Shown here: piece by piece, positions 44,980 to 54,234 of the stretch
Layout of the letters: each line of letters opens with the position of its first letter
How positions within the stretch are numbered: the stretch's first letter is position 1
Source: Promethearchaeota archaeon
Lineage (GTDB): Archaea; Asgardarchaeota; Lokiarchaeia; Sigynarchaeales; SOKP01
Reading direction: 5' to 3'
NCBI GenBank assembly: GCA_013375495.1
Contig: JABXKC010000006.1
Span: forward strand, 1-64,000
DNA length: 64,000 bases
Program-made: the position numbers and the translations under genes
The notes under the pieces: model-generated
Databases searched by the model: none
What the model was told of the DNA's origin: nothing
The model's input: the letters and a program-made list of their open reading frames with translations, nothing else

Positions 44980-45603
44980 CTAATTTTCTTTCTCATAATC
45001 TTTTATTAATTTCGCTATTTTAAAATATCTGAAAAAAGCTGTAGCTAACACCAAGAGCATGAAAATAAATAAAAACTCGTTGACATATCCATAAAAATTA
45101 GCAATCATCATCGTAATAACTAAATAAAATAGCCTTTCAGAGCGTGCCATTATGCCAAAATCGAAGTCTCCTTTAAAGAAAACTTCTGCTCTTGCTCTTA
45201 GATAACTAATCATAATAGAACTCAAAAAAGATACAAAAATTATTAATTTCATGTCAAATAATCCCCATAATAAGCTATTCCAACTATATAATAAAAGCGC
45301 AAAGAAAATTACAAATTCGCTCATTCTATCCATTACCGAATCAAGAAAACCTCCAAATATTGTTTCACTTTCCTTTATTCTTGCAATTGCACCATCTACT
45401 CCATCAAAAAACCCTGTAATGAAGACGAAAATTGAGAATAGGAATAAATTAGAAAAATAAACAAGAGCAACAAAACTAAAAATAGAAAAACTGAACATTA
45501 TAAAAGTAGCAAGATTTGGACTTACACCAATTTTACTTAAAATTTTAGCTACTGATTTAACTAATGGGTTGAAAATTCTACGTAGTCTAAATTTTGAAGC
45601 CAT
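44980..45603 (-). CDS. CDP-alcohol phosphatidyltransferase
   Basis: 207 residues with about six membrane helices and the family signature: D-G-V-D-G-A-I-A-R followed by eight residues, then G-x3-D-x3-D ('FLDSVMDRMSEF'). This is the CDP-alcohol phosphotransferase active site at the membrane surface. In archaea such enzymes join CDP-archaeol to serine, glycerol phosphate or inositol phosphate. Length and lack of extra domains do not settle the head group; archaetidylinositol-phosphate synthase is a fair guess. It ends 6 bases from convergent ribK. Confidence 0.9.
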   Translation of the reverse strand: MASKFRLRRIFNPLVKSVAKILSKIGVSPNLATFIMFSFSIFSFVALVYFSNLFLFSIFVFITGFFDGVDGAIARIKESETIFGGFLDSVMDRMSEFVIFFALLLYSWNSLLWGLFDMKLIIFVSFLSSIMISYLRARAEVFFKGDFDFGIMARSERLFYLVITMMIANFYGYVNEFLFIFMLLVLATAFFRYFKIAKLIKDYEKEN

Positions 45604-45714
45604 AACTCTTATAATCCCTTTAATCTATCGTAAATTTTAATATATAATACTTAATTATACCATATAAATTTCATTATGAAATTATACAAGAAAAAACATG
45701 CTGTGTGAATTTTA

Positions 45715-46020
45715 TTGAAATTACGACTTGTACTGAAAACTTCAACTAAAAAGGAAAAAGATGTATCTATTAAATTCAATATTGCTCCGAGTAAACACCT
45801 GGGATTTATTAATTTCATCAATTTAGCGTTAGAGCAGGGCAAACCCGTTATGATATCTTTCGAAAAAATTAGTAAGTCAGGAGATAAAGAAGAAAGTAAA
45901 ATCGTTGGAACTTTCAAATTCGAGGGGAAAGATGAGGTCCAATTAAAACAATTGGAAGAAGAAATCAATGATAAAGAAAAAAAAAGAAAAAAGCAACACC
46001 AAAAAAGAGTTCAAGGATAA
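45715..46020 (+). CDS. Small basic protein of unknown function
   Basis: 101 residues from a TTG start at 45715. The first 75 look like a small alpha/beta or beta domain ('LKLRLVLKTSTKKEKDVSI', 'GKPVMISFEKISKSG', 'KIVGTFKFEGKDEVQL'); the end is a Lys/Glu/Gln-rich helix ('EEINDKEKKRKKQHQKRVQG') that could bind nucleic acid. No family is recognised. An antisense frame over the same bases is less protein-like. Confidence 0.45.
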   Translation: MKLRLVLKTSTKKEKDVSIKFNIAPSKHLGFINFINLALEQGKPVMISFEKISKSGDKEESKIVGTFKFEGKDEVQLKQLEEEINDKEKKRKKQHQKRVQG

Positions 46021-46111
46021 TTGTATAATTTTAAATAATTAGGTATTGTTAATTTTATATTTATTTGGATAGCCTTATTCTTACTTCGTTAAAATTGAGT
46101 TTATCTTAAAG

Positions 46112-47062
46112 ATGAAAGAAGAAATTAGTCTTAAAATTCCAGGACGTATTTGTATTATCGGAGATAAAGTAGATTTATTAGGAAAACCAGTTATAGCTAT
46201 GGCTATTAACCTCATGATGAAATTTTACTACAAATCGCGACTCGATAACACGATAGAATTCTATAGTCGCGATACGAATGAGAGAGTAAAATTTAATTTA
46301 AAGGATACACCTCCAAGAAATATTGATCTAGCTTATTGGAGCGTTTTGTTTGAAAGGTTAAAAAACAAAATTACTCACGGATTTTATCTTGAAGTTGAAT
46401 CTGATATTCCTATTGGGGTGGGGTTATCGACATCAGCAGCAATATCCGTTGGGTTTTTAAAAATTATGAACGAAGCTTTTTCTTTAAATCTCTCTACAAA
46501 TGAAATTGCTGAGCTCGCGTATTTAGGAGAAAATAAAGATTTAGGAATACAATGCGGGAGAATGGATCAATATAGCATTGCTCATGGTGGGATAACCTTT
46601 ATTCATACTGACGATAATCCTAAAGTTGAGCAACTAGACCTTAATAATCTTCCTATCGTTGTAGGAGATTCGATGGAAGAAAGAAAAGCAGCATCAGTAT
46701 TAAATCGGATTAAAAAAGACATTAAAGAAGAAGATGTTAAAACGTTAGAAGCATTCAAAGTGATTGAAGATTGTGTTTATCAAGGAAAAGAAGCTCTCTT
46801 GACTAAAGATTTTAAAAAACTTGGAGAACTTATGGATTTACAACAAAAGCAAGAAGTTTTGCTAGGTGCTGCAACAGATAAAATTCTAAACCTATGTTTA
46901 GCTTCTAAAAAAGTTGGAGCTCTCGGAGCAAAACAAATGGGTGCGGGTGGTGGAGGTTGTATGCTCGCTATTACTCCTGGAAAACAAAAAGAAGTTGCTC
47001 AGGCTATTGAAGATGCAGGAGGACGAGCTTGGATTTTTGACATTTTTCGTTATAATTCTTAA
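46112..47062 (+). CDS. GHMP-family kinase (sugar kinase-like), copy 1
   Basis: 316 residues: 'LKIPGRICIIGDKVDLLGKPVI' (motif 1 in two parts), motif 2 'SDIPIGVGLSTSAAISVGF' and motif 3 'GAKQMGAGGGGCMLAITPG'. This is the galacto/homoserine/mevalonate/phosphomevalonate kinase superfamily. 'GRMDQYSIAHGG' with the catalytic Asp resembles galactokinase- and glucuronokinase-like enzymes more than mevalonate kinase. It probably makes a sugar-1-phosphate. The 3' end overlaps the convergent longin-like gene by 4 bases. A second GHMP kinase lies at 47976-49079. Confidence 0.85.
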   Translation: MKEEISLKIPGRICIIGDKVDLLGKPVIAMAINLMMKFYYKSRLDNTIEFYSRDTNERVKFNLKDTPPRNIDLAYWSVLFERLKNKITHGFYLEVESDIPIGVGLSTSAAISVGFLKIMNEAFSLNLSTNEIAELAYLGENKDLGIQCGRMDQYSIAHGGITFIHTDDNPKVEQLDLNNLPIVVGDSMEERKAASVLNRIKKDIKEEDVKTLEAFKVIEDCVYQGKEALLTKDFKKLGELMDLQQKQEVLLGAATDKILNLCLASKKVGALGAKQMGAGGGGCMLAITPGKQKEVAQAIEDAGGRAWIFDIFRYNS

Positions 47063-47808
47063 GCCAAGTTCACAAACCCAAATTTTACGAGGTTTTTGCA
47101 TATATTATATACTTGTTCGTGCTTTAAATCCAAACTTTCCGTAATCTGCCTAATGGATTTCTTCCCATCAATTTGATAAAAGACTTTATGTGAAGTTTCT
47201 CCCGTTAGAAAAGTTTTTGGATTAACTTTCTTAAGTGAAGTGAAATGTGGGATTTGATTAACATAATTTGGTAAGTTAGGGGGATTTGGTAACTTACTCT
47301 TTAACGTTAATAAATTAGTTTCTTCATTAATTTTTTCTTCTACACATTTAAATAATGCCACGACTCGTTCCTTAAAACCTGTATCACTCTCTTTTAATTC
47401 TTCCTCTACAAAGGCTGTTAAAATATCATTAAAAGAGTTAAATGCACCAATGTTGCCTTTCCAATTTACAATATCATCGATACTAAATTTTTGTAAAAAA
47501 GTACGCGAGAGTTTTCTCAATATCCTTAGAACATTAACAGGTTTAGATTTTTCATCATAAGTGGCAATATATATTAAATTAGGTATGCTTGAATCCTTTA
47601 AAAATGATAGTTTTAAATCATTGCCAGATAATTTCAATTCACTAATCGTTCCTAAATCTTCAAATGAATCAGAAAACGAGTTTAACGCAGAAAAAAAACC
47701 AGAAACCAGTATTAATGAATCTGCTTCTGAAAAAATATTTTTAGATATAGAAAAATTCTTAAATAATAATGGTAAGCCGTCTTTTATTATCAGGAAATCA
47801 TGTATCAT
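47059..47808 (-). CDS. Longin/roadblock-like domain fused to a winged-helix domain
   Basis: 249 residues. Residues 1-115 ('HDFLIIKDGLPLLFKNFSIS', 'DSLILVSGFFSALNSFSDSF', 'LKLSGNDLKLSFL', then a long helix 'RILRKLSRTFLQKF') show the same strand-strand-'SGFFSAL'-strands-helix pattern as the C-terminal domain of the left-edge membrane protein. I read it as a longin/roadblock-type module. A helical linker follows, and residues about 205-249 ('KVFYQIDGKKSIRQITESLD', 'LKHEQVYNICKNLVKFGFV') form a small winged helix of the PqqD type. It may link GTPase-type signalling to another partner or DNA; inference from pattern only. Confidence 0.5.
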   Translation of the reverse strand: MIHDFLIIKDGLPLLFKNFSISKNIFSEADSLILVSGFFSALNSFSDSFEDLGTISELKLSGNDLKLSFLKDSSIPNLIYIATYDEKSKPVNVLRILRKLSRTFLQKFSIDDIVNWKGNIGAFNSFNDILTAFVEEELKESDTGFKERVVALFKCVEEKINEETNLLTLKSKLPNPPNLPNYVNQIPHFTSLKKVNPKTFLTGETSHKVFYQIDGKKSIRQITESLDLKHEQVYNICKNLVKFGFVNLA

Positions 47809-47975
47809 TAATTAAACTCATCATACCTATTTTAGATATCTATAAAAATTCCAAGAAAAATCATCAATTAATGTGTCAATAAAATCTAACTACCAAAAAA
47901 GAAAAAAAAAAGTAATATCCTTGTATTATCTTAATCATACTCTGAATTCTTTTTAATTATAAAACTTCAATTAAA

Positions 47976-49079
47976 ATGATAAAGATTAAGTCCCCTGGAA
48001 GAATATGTCTTTTTGGCGAGCATCAAGACTATTTAAATTATCCGATCATCTCTATGGCGATATCTAAATATATATATTTAGAAGCAGAAAGAATCTCAGA
48101 ACCAAAATTTTTAATTAATCAACCAGATATCGAAACTTCATTAGAACTTCCACTTCATAGTGGTGAATTAGAATATACATCTAATCGAGACTATTTAGCG
48201 AGTGGTTACAATCAGTTTATTCGGAGAAACAACAAGTTCGAAAAAGGGTATAGAATAAAAATCACTGGTGATATACCAATTAACGCGGGTGTAGCAAGTT
48301 CTTCCGCCTTAGTTATAGCATGGTTGTATTTTTTAAATTTAATTAGCGGAAGTGTATTAGACTCTTTCCAAATCGCTGTAGAGGGTTATAATACCGAAGT
48401 AAAGGAATTTAAAGAAGGAGGTGGTATGATGGATCATTTCACTTCTGTCTTCGGAAACTTAATATATTTAAAGCCTAAAATCCCAAAACCTAATTTGTTG
48501 GTATATAACTTACCGTTAGAAGGATTTGTACTAGGAAACTCGAATGAAAAAAAAGCGACTGTGAAGGATTTATTGAATACTAAAAATGCAACATTAAGGG
48601 CTTTCAAAATACTAAAAGAACTTATGCCTGAATTCAATCAATTTTTCACAAAATTGGAAGATATTGAACCATACTTGAATAGTTTAAAAGAGGAGTATAA
48701 GCAAAAGATTATTGGAAATATTATTAATAGAGATATCACTTTTACTGCAAAAGAATTAATCGATAAGCAGTATTCTTTAATATCTACAAAGATGAACATG
48801 ATAGTCAATATTGACTTCTATGAAGAACTAGGGAATCTTTTAAATCTTCACCAACAACAATTAGCAGAAAACCTTAAGATTTCTACCGAGAAAATTAATA
48901 AGATCATTAGTAACTGTTTAAAAAAAGGAGCGTTAGGTTGTAAAATTAATGGTTCAGGATTTGGGGGAACGATGTTTGCTCTTTTACCCAATAATGAACA
49001 ATTAATTAAGAAGGCAATTGAGGAAGCAGGTGGAGAAGGTTATATCTTAAAAACTAGTCGTGGAGTTGAAGAATATTGA
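47976..49079 (+). CDS. GHMP-family sugar kinase, copy 2
   Basis: 367 residues. 'KSPGRICLFGEHQDYLNYPII' is the galactokinase-like motif 1 (GEHxDY), 'GDIPINAGVASSSALVIAW' motif 2 and 'GALGCKINGSGFGGTMFALL' motif 3; 'EGGGMMDHFTSVFG' holds the catalytic Asp. It most resembles galactokinase-, glucuronokinase- or heptose-7-phosphate kinase-type enzymes. The stop TGA overlaps the TTG start of the nucleotidyltransferase (49076-49079), so the two are tightly coupled: the kinase product should be the substrate of the next enzyme. Confidence 0.85.
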   Translation: MIKIKSPGRICLFGEHQDYLNYPIISMAISKYIYLEAERISEPKFLINQPDIETSLELPLHSGELEYTSNRDYLASGYNQFIRRNNKFEKGYRIKITGDIPINAGVASSSALVIAWLYFLNLISGSVLDSFQIAVEGYNTEVKEFKEGGGMMDHFTSVFGNLIYLKPKIPKPNLLVYNLPLEGFVLGNSNEKKATVKDLLNTKNATLRAFKILKELMPEFNQFFTKLEDIEPYLNSLKEEYKQKIIGNIINRDITFTAKELIDKQYSLISTKMNMIVNIDFYEELGNLLNLHQQQLAENLKISTEKINKIISNCLKKGALGCKINGSGFGGTMFALLPNNEQLIKKAIEEAGGEGYILKTSRGVEEY

Positions 49080-49819
49080 AAGCTGTAATTTTGTGTGCTG
49101 GTCTTGGAAAGAGGTTAAAACCTTATACTGATCAAATCCAAAAAACCATGTTGCTCGTTCATGGTAAACCCTTTCTAGAATACATCATAAATGGAATGAA
49201 ATATGCGGGTTTTCGAGATATTATTTTAGTTGTAGGATACCTCAAGGAGCAAATTATTGATTATTTTCAAACAGGAAAAAAATGGAATGTAAATATTGAA
49301 TACGTTGAACAAGTCGAATTAAACGGAACAGGAGGGGCATTATTACTTTGTGAAAAATCCATTCTTGATAACCACTTTTTTCTCACCTGGGGAGATACCT
49401 TAGTTCCTTACGATATTTATAAAAAAGTGTATGAGGTATACCAAAATGAGAATCGTGATTTTGTTCTAGTAGCAAATTACACAGATGACCCTTACATGGG
49501 AGCAGCAATTTATAGCGATGATTTTATATTAACTAACATTATTGAGAAACCCCCACGTGGGTCTTCTAAAACAAATTTTAATAATTGTGGAGTATTCATA
49601 TTTTCTAATGAAATTTTTGATGTTCTAAAAGCTCTTACTTCTTCTGAAAGAGGCGAGATCGAAGTACCTAACGCCCTATTAATAGGGATGAAAGAACGAA
49701 ATTGGAAAATTAGAGTGATTAAGATGGAAAAAAATCAATTTAAAGGAGATATTGGAGCAAAAGAAAAATATGAGCAATTAAAAGACAATCCTTATTGGCT
49801 CAAACTATTAAAAATTTAA
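49076..49819 (+). CDS. Sugar-1-phosphate nucleotidyltransferase
   Basis: 247 residues with 'KAVILCAGLGKRLKPYTDQI', 'QKTMLLVHGKPFLEYII', 'ELNGTGGALLLCE' and 'FFLTWGDTLVPYDI', the canonical NDP-sugar pyrophosphorylase pattern (glucose-1-phosphate thymidylyl/uridylyltransferase group). Length fits a stand-alone catalytic domain. Together with the overlapping GHMP kinase it gives a two-step route from a free sugar to an NDP-sugar, probably for surface glycans or lipid glycosylation. The start is TTG within the kinase stop. Confidence 0.9.
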   Translation: MKAVILCAGLGKRLKPYTDQIQKTMLLVHGKPFLEYIINGMKYAGFRDIILVVGYLKEQIIDYFQTGKKWNVNIEYVEQVELNGTGGALLLCEKSILDNHFFLTWGDTLVPYDIYKKVYEVYQNENRDFVLVANYTDDPYMGAAIYSDDFILTNIIEKPPRGSSKTNFNNCGVFIFSNEIFDVLKALTSSERGEIEVPNALLIGMKERNWKIRVIKMEKNQFKGDIGAKEKYEQLKDNPYWLKLLKI

Positions 49820-49897
49820 ATAGATAAAAAGCAATTTTAATTACATAGTAATAGAAGTGAGAAGTCTTAATCTAATATCGTACTAAAAGTGATATGA

Positions 49898-51544
49898 ATG
49901 CGAATAAGGACAAGAAAAAACCTTCTAAAAAAAAATATTGTTGTTACCATTTTATTTTCTATTCCAGTTATTAGTTTTTTCGGATATATAGGCTTTGGTC
50001 TTTATATTCTTGACGATTTGGCTTCACTTACTTTAAATCTTGACCCTCCAAATACTAATTACTTCACTCCTTTAAACCAAATCATTGGAAATCAAACATA
50101 TTTAGACCAAATGGCAGAAAGATACGATTATCAATTAGAAAAATGGCACATCCCTACTAATATTAGTATAGATGTTACATTTACCAATGATTCCTACAGT
50201 GAAGTTGGAACTTGGCATCACACGGATAATGGTGCACTCCATATAGGGTATACGCTTGCTTCTCAATGTTTACGCTATAAATACGCCCTAGATCATAGTG
50301 ATTTAAACGAACTAGAAAACGCGACGCGGATGGTGAAAAAATGCGTGTCTGGTTTCACTAACATGCTTGCTGCCCCAAACGGGGGTATTGGACCAGATTA
50401 TCCCGGGATGCCCGCGAGGTTTGTCTCTGCTCCAGAGAATCGGAAATATCATCAATGGCTATTCGATCCCTACTATCGTCATTTTAATGGAACAGGCCCT
50501 TATAGAAATTGGAGAGTTAGGCTACATACATCTCGCGATGAGTTAGCTGGTTACTATTTAGGATTTGCTAGCGTTTTAAAATTTATTGACCCTGAAGCAA
50601 ATGAAGATAGTCGGTGGTGTGTTGAGAGGATTAAATTATTAACAGCGCAATTGATTGAAGGATTTCGTAAGACTAACTGGTTAGTATTAGGTGGGAATGG
50701 AGAGCCAGTAGGATCGGATTTAAATCCAATTTTAGGCGAAAGCGTATGGCAACTAACTCTACTACGCATCGGTGCTACAGCTTATCCAGATAAATACGAT
50801 TCTCTTTATAATTACGCAGCAACAAAGATAATGTCGATGCACAATGGTCACATGGGCTCAGTGGGAAACACTGCATATGATACTTATGCCCTTGCTTTTA
50901 GTATGGATGTAGAGTTTGCTTTAATAATGCTAGAAGATAATCCGCTGCTACAACATCATTATATTAAGAGGTTTGAAGAGGGCTTTTACAGTTTCTTAAG
51001 ATATCACCGAAATGCTTTTTTCAATATTATCCACCTTATTTTTATGACTCTAATACAAGATTCTTCTTTATTTGAGGATCCGAGTTACAACGATGAGACT
51101 ATTCGATGGGATATTTTAGATCAATTGTGGAGGTATAATACTTCTGGATGGGGAAATGGGATAAGAGATTATAATTTATCTGTAAGACCTAACTCTACGA
51201 GAGCTACCAGTTTAAATCCAGAAATAGCTAGCATGGAAATCGATCCAAATAGAGCAAAATGGTCTAATTATTTTGAAAACAACATTTATGGTACACTTTT
51301 TTCTTGGGTTGGAGAAACAATTGGTATTTGGAGTGATGATCCAGAGGATATTCACTATACTCTTCCTTTAACAGTGTCTGAAATGGGTGTTCATCACTTT
51401 CTCTGGGAACATAGCAAATTTTTTGGACCTGGTGGCAATAATAAAACTGTCGACGGTAAGACTGTCAATAAGGGACTAAAACAGGTAATACCAAATAGTT
51501 ATCTTGTCGTATACTGGATGGGAAAGGCGTTTAATATATTCTAA
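49898..51544 (+). CDS. Membrane-anchored extracytoplasmic protein, possibly (alpha/alpha)6-barrel
   Basis: 548 residues. An N-terminal basic stretch and one hydrophobic anchor (about 15-40) are followed by a large Trp/Tyr/His/Asn-rich domain with sequons, so it lies outside the cell. Segments such as 'WHHTDNGALHIGYTLASQCL', 'RDELAGYYLGFASVLKFI' and 'NPILGESVWQLTLLRIGA' recall six-hairpin glycosidase-like proteins, but I cannot identify catalytic acids by position. It follows the sugar kinase-pyrophosphorylase pair by 78 bases and could act on the same glycan. Function otherwise unknown. Confidence 0.5.
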   Translation: MRIRTRKNLLKKNIVVTILFSIPVISFFGYIGFGLYILDDLASLTLNLDPPNTNYFTPLNQIIGNQTYLDQMAERYDYQLEKWHIPTNISIDVTFTNDSYSEVGTWHHTDNGALHIGYTLASQCLRYKYALDHSDLNELENATRMVKKCVSGFTNMLAAPNGGIGPDYPGMPARFVSAPENRKYHQWLFDPYYRHFNGTGPYRNWRVRLHTSRDELAGYYLGFASVLKFIDPEANEDSRWCVERIKLLTAQLIEGFRKTNWLVLGGNGEPVGSDLNPILGESVWQLTLLRIGATAYPDKYDSLYNYAATKIMSMHNGHMGSVGNTAYDTYALAFSMDVEFALIMLEDNPLLQHHYIKRFEEGFYSFLRYHRNAFFNIIHLIFMTLIQDSSLFEDPSYNDETIRWDILDQLWRYNTSGWGNGIRDYNLSVRPNSTRATSLNPEIASMEIDPNRAKWSNYFENNIYGTLFSWVGETIGIWSDDPEDIHYTLPLTVSEMGVHHFLWEHSKFFGPGGNNKTVDGKTVNKGLKQVIPNSYLVVYWMGKAFNIF

Positions 51545-51710
51545 TTCCATTTTATTTATTCTTTCTTTTCAATAATAAGACTTTTTCACGTTCTTAACGT
51601 ACATTGTACAAATTGGACTCCAAATGTTTTTAAATTAATGAATCATCTCAATACTTACAATTCGATTCTAAAAACGAAAATTGTTTTAATTAAGGATGTG
51701 ATAAGAATTT

Positions 51711-52283
51711 ATGTCAGATGATAGATATAAGAATCGCTATTATTCTAAAAAAAAATATGAAGCTGCAATTGAAACTTTTGCTGTAGGCATAGTATTTTTA
51801 TTCGTTGCAATACTTTCTTTATTTTTCATAGCATTTCCAGGTATATTCGATCCTATTAGTCTTAAATCTTGGGGCTATTGGCTTTTTATTCCTGCTTTCT
51901 TTATAATGTTAGGGGGTTTTTCGCAGTATTACACGAATATGAAATTCCAAAAAGCTATTAAAGTTGCGATACTTGACCGTGGTAACCAAGGCACTCATAA
52001 ATTAGAGGATATTGCTCTTGAAGTTGGAATTAAACCCAAAGATGTGCTTCAAGTTCTTATTGATCTACGCAGTAAAGGAATTGTTAGCTATCGTTTTAAC
52101 TCAGACACAGGAGAAATTATTCTTGGTGAAAAAGTTGCATATGTGAAGTCTGAAGATTATGTTGTTCCTCCCAAAAAACTTGCGGAACCTTTGGAAACTA
52201 AAGGAAAGGCGTATTGCGTTTATTGTGGTCATCAGTTACCTAAAGAAGGTAATTTTTGCGAAAATTGTGGGTCAAAAATATAA
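51711..52283 (+). CDS. Membrane protein with winged helix and C-terminal zinc ribbon
   Basis: 190 residues: two membrane segments (about 20-42 and 50-72), a winged-helix-like region ('HKLEDIALEVGIKPKDVLQV', 'LIDLRSKGIVSYRFN') and a final zinc ribbon 'YCVYCGHQLPKEGNFCENCG'. The layout (membrane hairpin, PCI/wHTH-like module, zinc ribbon) occurs in archaeal proteins of unknown function. A cytoplasmic adaptor held at the membrane is a reasonable guess. Confidence 0.55.
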   Translation: MSDDRYKNRYYSKKKYEAAIETFAVGIVFLFVAILSLFFIAFPGIFDPISLKSWGYWLFIPAFFIMLGGFSQYYTNMKFQKAIKVAILDRGNQGTHKLEDIALEVGIKPKDVLQVLIDLRSKGIVSYRFNSDTGEIILGEKVAYVKSEDYVVPPKKLAEPLETKGKAYCVYCGHQLPKEGNFCENCGSKI

Positions 52284-52397
52284 TTTAAGAGCTAATTTTT
52301 TACATTTTTTTTAATATTTTTATAATAACAAAATTAAAATTGAAAGTTTATTAATTATGTGGGTTTAAATCATCATATTGAACCAGAGATGATTTTA

Positions 52398-53435
52398 ATG
52401 ACTGCAAAAGTACTAACTTTCGGAGAAATAATGCTAAGATTATCCCCTCCATATTTTAAAAGGTTTACACAAACGAGATCCTTTGATGTTATATATGGTG
52501 GAGGAGAAGCTAATGTTGCTGTTTCTCTAGCAAATTTTGGTATCCCTGTTGATTATATTACAAGATTACCCAATAATGATCTTGGAGACGCTTGTATTCA
52601 ATATTTACGACAATTTGGAGTTAATACCGGCAAAATCTTAAGAGGTGGAGATAGAATCGGGATTTACTTTTTGGAAATTGGAGCTTCCGCTCGTTCTAGT
52701 AAAGTAATATACGATCGGGATAATTCTGCAATTGCGACTGCTGATGTAAATATGTTTGAATGGGATACTATTTTTAAGGACGTGCAATGGTTTCATTGGA
52801 CGGGGATAACTCCCGCTATTTCGCAAAACTTAGCAGACATTTGCCTAAAGGCCGTTAAAGAAGCAAAAAATAGGGGAATTACTGTTTCTTGTGACTTAAA
52901 CTATAGAAAAAAATTATGGAAATATGGGAAATCCCCATTAGAAATCATGCCTGAGTTAGTAAAATATTGCGATATAGCTATTGGAAACGAAGAAGATGCA
53001 GAAAAAGTGCTTGGAATTCATGCTCCTGATACTGATTTAACCTCAGGAAAGATAGATCCGGAAAAATATAAATATGTTGTAGAGACTATGACCAATCAGT
53101 ATCCAAATTTGCAATTTGTAGCAGTTACACTTAGAGGCTCTATTTCTGCTAGTCATAATACTTGGACAGGTTTGTTATATAACGGAAAAGACCTGCTCAT
53201 TAGCCCACACTATGAAATAACTCATATAGTTGATAGAGTTGGTGGTGGAGATTCTTTTGTTGCGGGTTTAATTTATGGGCTTCTAACTTTTAAAGATAAT
53301 CTTCAACAAGTTTTAAATTTCGCTGTGGCTGCCTCGTGTTTAAAACATACTATATTTGGCGATTTTAATTTAGTTACAGTTGATGAAGTAAGAAAAATAA
53401 TGAAAGGAGATGTCTCTGGTCGTGTATCAAGATAA
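52398..53435 (+). CDS. PfkB-family sugar kinase, 2-keto-3-deoxygluconate kinase-like
   Basis: 345 residues from ATG 52398 (ATG 52389 and GTG 52359 are alternatives). 'KVLTFGEIMLRLSPP', 'GGGEANVAVSLANFG' (PfkB signature 1 region), 'VSCDLNYRKKLWKYGKSPLE' and the catalytic 'DRVGGGDSFVAGLIYGLL' are all present. 'LRLSPP' and 'FDLNYR'-type elements are typical of KDG kinases. It phosphorylates a keto-deoxy sugar acid, as in the Entner-Doudoroff variant. The 3' end touches the BKACE gene, so they share a transcript. Confidence 0.85.
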   Translation: MTAKVLTFGEIMLRLSPPYFKRFTQTRSFDVIYGGGEANVAVSLANFGIPVDYITRLPNNDLGDACIQYLRQFGVNTGKILRGGDRIGIYFLEIGASARSSKVIYDRDNSAIATADVNMFEWDTIFKDVQWFHWTGITPAISQNLADICLKAVKEAKNRGITVSCDLNYRKKLWKYGKSPLEIMPELVKYCDIAIGNEEDAEKVLGIHAPDTDLTSGKIDPEKYKYVVETMTNQYPNLQFVAVTLRGSISASHNTWTGLLYNGKDLLISPHYEITHIVDRVGGGDSFVAGLIYGLLTFKDNLQQVLNFAVAASCLKHTIFGDFNLVTVDEVRKIMKGDVSGRVSR

Positions 53436-53445
53436 ATTTGAAAAT

Positions 53446-54225
53446 ATGGTAATAACGGCAACAACTGCTAATTCTTGGATATATCCCGATTTAAAGAATT
53501 GGGCTGAGAATACTGAAGACCTCATAGATGATGTAGTTAAGTGTTATGAGGCGGGAGCTGCTATTGCTCATGTCCATCTTCCAAGAGGAGAAGAAATAGA
53601 AACTGTCAAAAGAATTAGAGAAAAATGTGATATTATAATTCAAGCAGGAATGTCAAGTTATCCTATAGAAGATAGAAAATCGGATTTTCAAGCTAAGCCA
53701 GATTTGCTTTCTGTTATTGCTAATCATCACGCCGAACATTTTCCAGAAGGAAATGTCAATGTAATTCACGATATTAATGAACTTGAACAATATTGTATCA
53801 CATGTAAAAAATTTAACATTAAAATAGAATGGGAAATTTGGCATACTGGTTCTTATTGGAATTTAAATCAATTAATTAATAATGGGGTTTTAGATCCTCC
53901 TTATGTTTTAACTCTTTTCTTTGATTGGCCTGGAGGGACATGGTCTCCTCCTACAGCGGACGAATATCTCCATAGAATTAAGTATATGCCTGAGAACAGT
54001 GTTCACACCATAAGTGTTATGGGGAAAGAACAAACTAAAATCGCAGTCCTAGCAATTCAGCATGGAGGAAATGTACGCGTTGGAACAGAGGATTATCCAT
54101 TTATTAAGGAAGGTGTTCCAGCAAAAGGTAATGCTGAGATAGTAGCCCGAATGGTGAGACTAAGCAAGGAATTAGGACGTGAAACAGCTGATCCTTCCGA
54201 AACAAGAAAATTGTTAGGAATTTAG
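53446..54225 (+). CDS. Beta-keto acid cleavage enzyme (BKACE, DUF849) family
   Basis: 259 residues from ATG 53446; an ATG at 53410 overlaps the kinase end and adds 12 residues foreign to the family. 'VVKCYEAGAAIAHVHLP' places two metal-binding His at 42 and 44, and 'VRVGTEDYPFIKEGVPAKGN' near the end is the usual BKACE substrate loop ('GxEDN' in most members, here GTEDY). The family condenses a beta-keto acid with acetyl-CoA to a CoA ester and acetoacetate. Substrate unknown; the neighbouring sugar-acid kinase suggests a sugar-derived keto acid (inference). Confidence 0.8.
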   Translation: MVITATTANSWIYPDLKNWAENTEDLIDDVVKCYEAGAAIAHVHLPRGEEIETVKRIREKCDIIIQAGMSSYPIEDRKSDFQAKPDLLSVIANHHAEHFPEGNVNVIHDINELEQYCITCKKFNIKIEWEIWHTGSYWNLNQLINNGVLDPPYVLTLFFDWPGGTWSPPTADEYLHRIKYMPENSVHTISVMGKEQTKIAVLAIQHGGNVRVGTEDYPFIKEGVPAKGNAEIVARMVRLSKELGRETADPSETRKLLGI

Positions 54226-54234
54226 CACTATTGT

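Noticed and set aside
45651..45968. Minus-strand frame of 105 codons over the small basic protein gene
   Set aside because: Ser/Leu-rich antisense; the plus-strand reading has a better protein pattern and fits the gene spacing.
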